From Desulfonatronovibrio sp046496945 (lineage in GTDB: Bacteria > Desulfobacterota > Desulfovibrionia > Desulfovibrionales > Desulfonatronovibrionaceae), in the NCBI GenBank assembly GCA_046496945.1, contig JAWOGL010000143.1, forward strand, positions 1 to 7,318: 7,318 bases of DNA, read 5' to 3'. This document shows positions 6,060 through 7,318 of the stretch, piece by piece. Below the pieces are notes generated by a model. That model did not search any database and had not been told where the DNA came from. It saw only the letters and a list, made by a program, of their open reading frames with translations. Positions within the stretch are counted from its first letter, which is position 1; the number at the start of each line of letters is the position of its first letter. The position numbers were made by a program, and so were the translations under genes.

Positions 6060-6965
6060 TTACCCGGTCTTGTTTTTCCCTCCCAGTTTGTCCCCGTCCC
6101 AGGAGGCATTGTCTTCTTCAGGTTCGACATGAATGGTCACCTGGGAATTGGGGAGTTGGTTTTCAATGTCTTTTTCAATAAGACAGCAGATTCTATGGCC
6201 CTGGTTTATGGTTTTGCTGCCGGGAAGCAGGAGGTGAAAATCAATAAATCTTCTTGAACCCGACTTTCTGGATCTGAGTCCGTGGTATTCAGTGCCGGCT
6301 CCACTATGCTTTTTTATGGCTTCTTCCACGGTTCTGATTTCCCCGTCAGGCAGGGCGGCATCCATCAGTCCTTTCATGGATCTGTTGATCAGGCTGAAAC
6401 CTGATCTGGTAATATTCAGGGCCACCACCATGGCGATGATGGAGTCAAGGATTACCCAGTCAGGCCTGAAGATTATTATTGCTATGCCCGTGATTACCCC
6501 GGCTGAAGTCCAGACATCCGCCATGAGGTGCCTGGCATCGCCCTCCAGAGCAATGGAGTCAAAATGGTCTGCCGCCCGGAGCATTACGCGCGCCACTAAA
6601 AGGTTTATGATTCCAGCCACTACGGAAATGCCTATTCCCCAGCCCAGATTTTCCAGGGGAACCGGATTAAAAAGCCTGCCTGCCGCCGAATAAATTATCC
6701 CGGCGGCTGCCACCAGGATAAGGCCGCCTTCCAGTCCTCCTGCAAAGTATTCAGCCTTGTCATGTCCATAGGTGTATTTCCGGCTGGCCGGTCTGAAGGC
6801 AATGGTCAGGGCAACAACCGCTACAATGCTTGCTGCCAGATTGACAAAGGTTTCCATGGCATCTGAAAACAGTCCCATTGAACCGGTCACCCAGAAGGCC
6901 CCGAACTTCAGAAACAGGGTGATAAGGGAGGCCAGCACAGACAATAACGCAACATTTCTGGGCAT
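6060..6965 (-). CDS. Cation diffusion facilitator (CDF) family metal transporter
   Basis: A 301-residue inner-membrane protein predicted to export divalent metal (Zn, Fe, Mn, Co or similar) against protons. Six hydrophobic segments can be placed at about 5-27, 39-57, 79-97, 109-128, 151-167 and 170-187, followed by a cytoplasmic ferredoxin-like domain (about 205-283). Seen motifs: SDAMETFVN (34-42) in segment 2, YTYGHDKAEYFAG (64-76) in the loop, HLMAD (146-150) starting segment 5, and H228, H244, H279 with E281 in the C-terminal domain, matching the family's YHxLRxRxxG and IHVEP motifs. Segment 2 has E38 and N42 where YiiP/FieF has two aspartates, so the transport site differs from the zinc/iron prototype. 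The metal cannot be named. AGGA (6973-6976 on the opposite strand) sits 7 bases before the ATG. The polar tail after residue 283 is not conserved. Confidence 0.93.
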   Translation of the reverse strand: MPRNVALLSVLASLITLFLKFGAFWVTGSMGLFSDAMETFVNLAASIVAVVALTIAFRPASRKYTYGHDKAEYFAGGLEGGLILVAAAGIIYSAAGRLFNPVPLENLGWGIGISVVAGIINLLVARVMLRAADHFDSIALEGDARHLMADVWTSAGVITGIAIIIFRPDWVILDSIIAMVVALNITRSGFSLINRSMKGLMDAALPDGEIRTVEEAIKKHSGAGTEYHGLRSRKSGSRRFIDFHLLLPGSKTINQGHRICCLIEKDIENQLPNSQVTIHVEPEEDNASWDGDKLGGKNKTG

Positions 6966-6972
6966 GATTTGT

Positions 6973-6976
6973 TCCT
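6973..6976 (-). promoter_or_regulatory. Shine-Dalgarno site for the CDF gene
   Basis: Read on the minus strand this is AGGA, 7 bases before the ATG at 6965-6963. It supports that start, which also gives the normal N-terminus just before the first membrane segment. Confidence 0.6.
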
Positions 6977-7000
6977 ATTCCGAAAATAATTGCAGCTGAA

Positions 7001-7030
7001 TCAAAATCAGGCTTTGGCTATTGATTTTGA
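7001..7030. repeat. 9-bp perfect inverted repeat upstream of the CDF gene
   Basis: TCAAAATCA (7001-7009) is the exact reverse complement of TGATTTTGA (7022-7030) across a 12-base spacer, so the half-site centres are 21 bp apart, about two helical turns. It lies 36-65 bases upstream of the CDF start, between gene and candidate promoter. It could be an operator for a dimeric, perhaps metal-responsive, regulator or a leader hairpin. No named box is recognised. Confidence 0.4.
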
Positions 7031-7039
7031 ATGCAGTTG

Positions 7040-7066
7040 TTTATATCTTAATAGTTCAAAGTTCAA
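7040..7066 (-). promoter_or_regulatory. Weak candidate promoter for the CDF gene
   Basis: On the minus strand, TATAAA (7045-7040) has TTGAAC 15 bases upstream (7066-7061), supplied by the second heptamer of the tandem array. The -10 is a good match and the -35 fair, but the spacer is short. In AT-rich DNA such matches arise by chance. Confidence 0.25.
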
Positions 7067-7165
7067 AGTTCAAAGTTCAAAGTTCAAAGTTTAGAGTTCA
7101 AAGTTTAGAGTTCAAAGTTCAGAGTTCAAAGTTCAGAGTTCAAAGTTTAGAGTTCAGAGTTCAGA
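7054..7165. repeat. Heptamer tandem repeat array, 16 units
   Basis: Sixteen uninterrupted 7-base units fill 112 bases: nine GTTCAAA, four GTTCAGA and three GTTTAGA. Units 1-5 are identical; from unit 5 to 13 GTTCAAA alternates with a variant, giving a 14-base higher order; the last three are all variants. It resembles the short tandemly repeated heptamers known from cyanobacteria and other bacteria. It is not coding: the minus strand has stops in all frames, and the one open plus frame has no credible start. It starts 88 bases upstream of the CDF gene. Confidence 0.97.
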
Positions 7166-7170
7166 GAAAG

Positions 7171-7206
7171 AAATCAGCGGTTTAACTTTATTATTGCTGC
7201 TGATTT
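7171..7206. repeat. 8-bp inverted repeat just after the heptamer array
   Basis: AAATCAGC (7171-7178) and GCTGATTT (7199-7206) are perfect reverse complements around a 20-base AT-rich loop. AATTTTT (7211-7217) follows a few bases later, so a weak terminator reading rightward is possible, though no gene is seen feeding into it. AAAATCAG also occurs at 7003-7010, on the other side of the array. Confidence 0.35.
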
Positions 7207-7318
7207 TCAGAATTTTTAGTTTAATCAAGATATTGTGAATATTGTTTCTGACTGTTCAGTTTTTTATATTATAAATTGACATATTATGTCTAATCTGAAA
7301 GAGTTAATAATCTTAAAC
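7207..7318. other. AT-rich gene-free tail with a 13-bp palindrome
   Basis: No open frame or RNA gene is recognisable to the window edge. The stretch contains a short CTGA/TCAG hairpin (7248-7259) followed by six T, and the palindrome GACAT-ATT-ATGTC (7278-7290), which overlaps a perfect TTGACA (7276-7281). No good -10 lies 16-18 bases downstream of that hexamer. This may be the upstream regulatory region of a gene beyond the right edge. Confidence 0.4.

Noticed and set aside
6292..6693. A 133-residue plus-strand open frame.
   Set aside because: It is the complement of the CDF gene's membrane and C-terminal parts, with Met/Ala/Ile-rich composition that mirrors the antisense of a membrane protein.
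7054..7165. CRISPR array.
   Set aside because: Units are 7 bases and contiguous, with no spacers and no cas gene nearby.
7021..7185. A short plus-strand open frame through the heptamers (VQSSKFK-type repeats).
   Set aside because: Only TTG starts without a ribosome site are available, and it is about 54 codons of simple repeat; a by-product of GTTCAAA lacking stops.
7248..7265. CTGA/TCAG hairpin followed by six T as an intrinsic terminator.
   Set aside because: A four-pair stem is too weak, and no gene ends nearby on the plus strand.

Overview
The window looks like a housekeeping segment from an anaerobic Gram-negative bacterium, most likely a sulfate reducer or relative in Desulfobacterota (Desulfovibrionales-like). 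This is inferred from three things: an aldehyde:ferredoxin oxidoreductase (AOR) followed by MoaD-like and ThiF/MoeB-like genes, the TPR-AMIN-amidase architecture of the cell wall hydrolase, and the protein sequences in general. No 16S rRNA or other taxonomic marker is present, so the placement is tentative.

Left block (1-1576, + strand): the last 145 codons of a tungsten-type AOR, a strong intrinsic terminator, then a 74-residue ubiquitin-fold sulfur-carrier protein ending in Gly-Gly-Gly, and a ThiF/MoeB-family adenylyltransferase that starts at TTG four bases later. The likely logic is that the two small proteins supply dithiolene sulfur for the pyranopterin cofactor used by the AOR. The terminator between enzyme and maturation genes would make the latter a low-level read-through product or a separate unit.

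Middle block (1723-6032, + strand): rdgB (XTP/dITP diphosphatase), glmS (glucosamine-6-phosphate synthase) and a 601-residue periplasmic N-acetylmuramoyl-L-alanine amidase. glmS and the amidase overlap by four bases (ATGA), so they are probably translationally coupled. GlmS feeds UDP-GlcNAc and hence peptidoglycan synthesis, while the amidase cuts peptidoglycan. A 146-base gap with weak inverted repeats separates this block from the left one.

Right block (6060-7318): a minus-strand cation diffusion facilitator (CDF) transporter, convergent with the amidase gene and separated from it by a short hairpin. The remaining 353 bases upstream of it are AT-rich and carry no gene I can support. They hold a 9-bp inverted repeat, a weak candidate promoter, a 16-unit heptamer tandem array (GTTCAAA/GTTCAGA/GTTTAGA), an 8-bp inverted repeat after the array and a 13-bp palindrome.

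I see no convincing new multi-gene system. The points most worth a second look are the AOR/terminator/MoaD/ThiF arrangement, the ThiF-family protein that lacks the zinc cysteines of MoeB, and the heptamer array with its 14-bp higher-order pattern.
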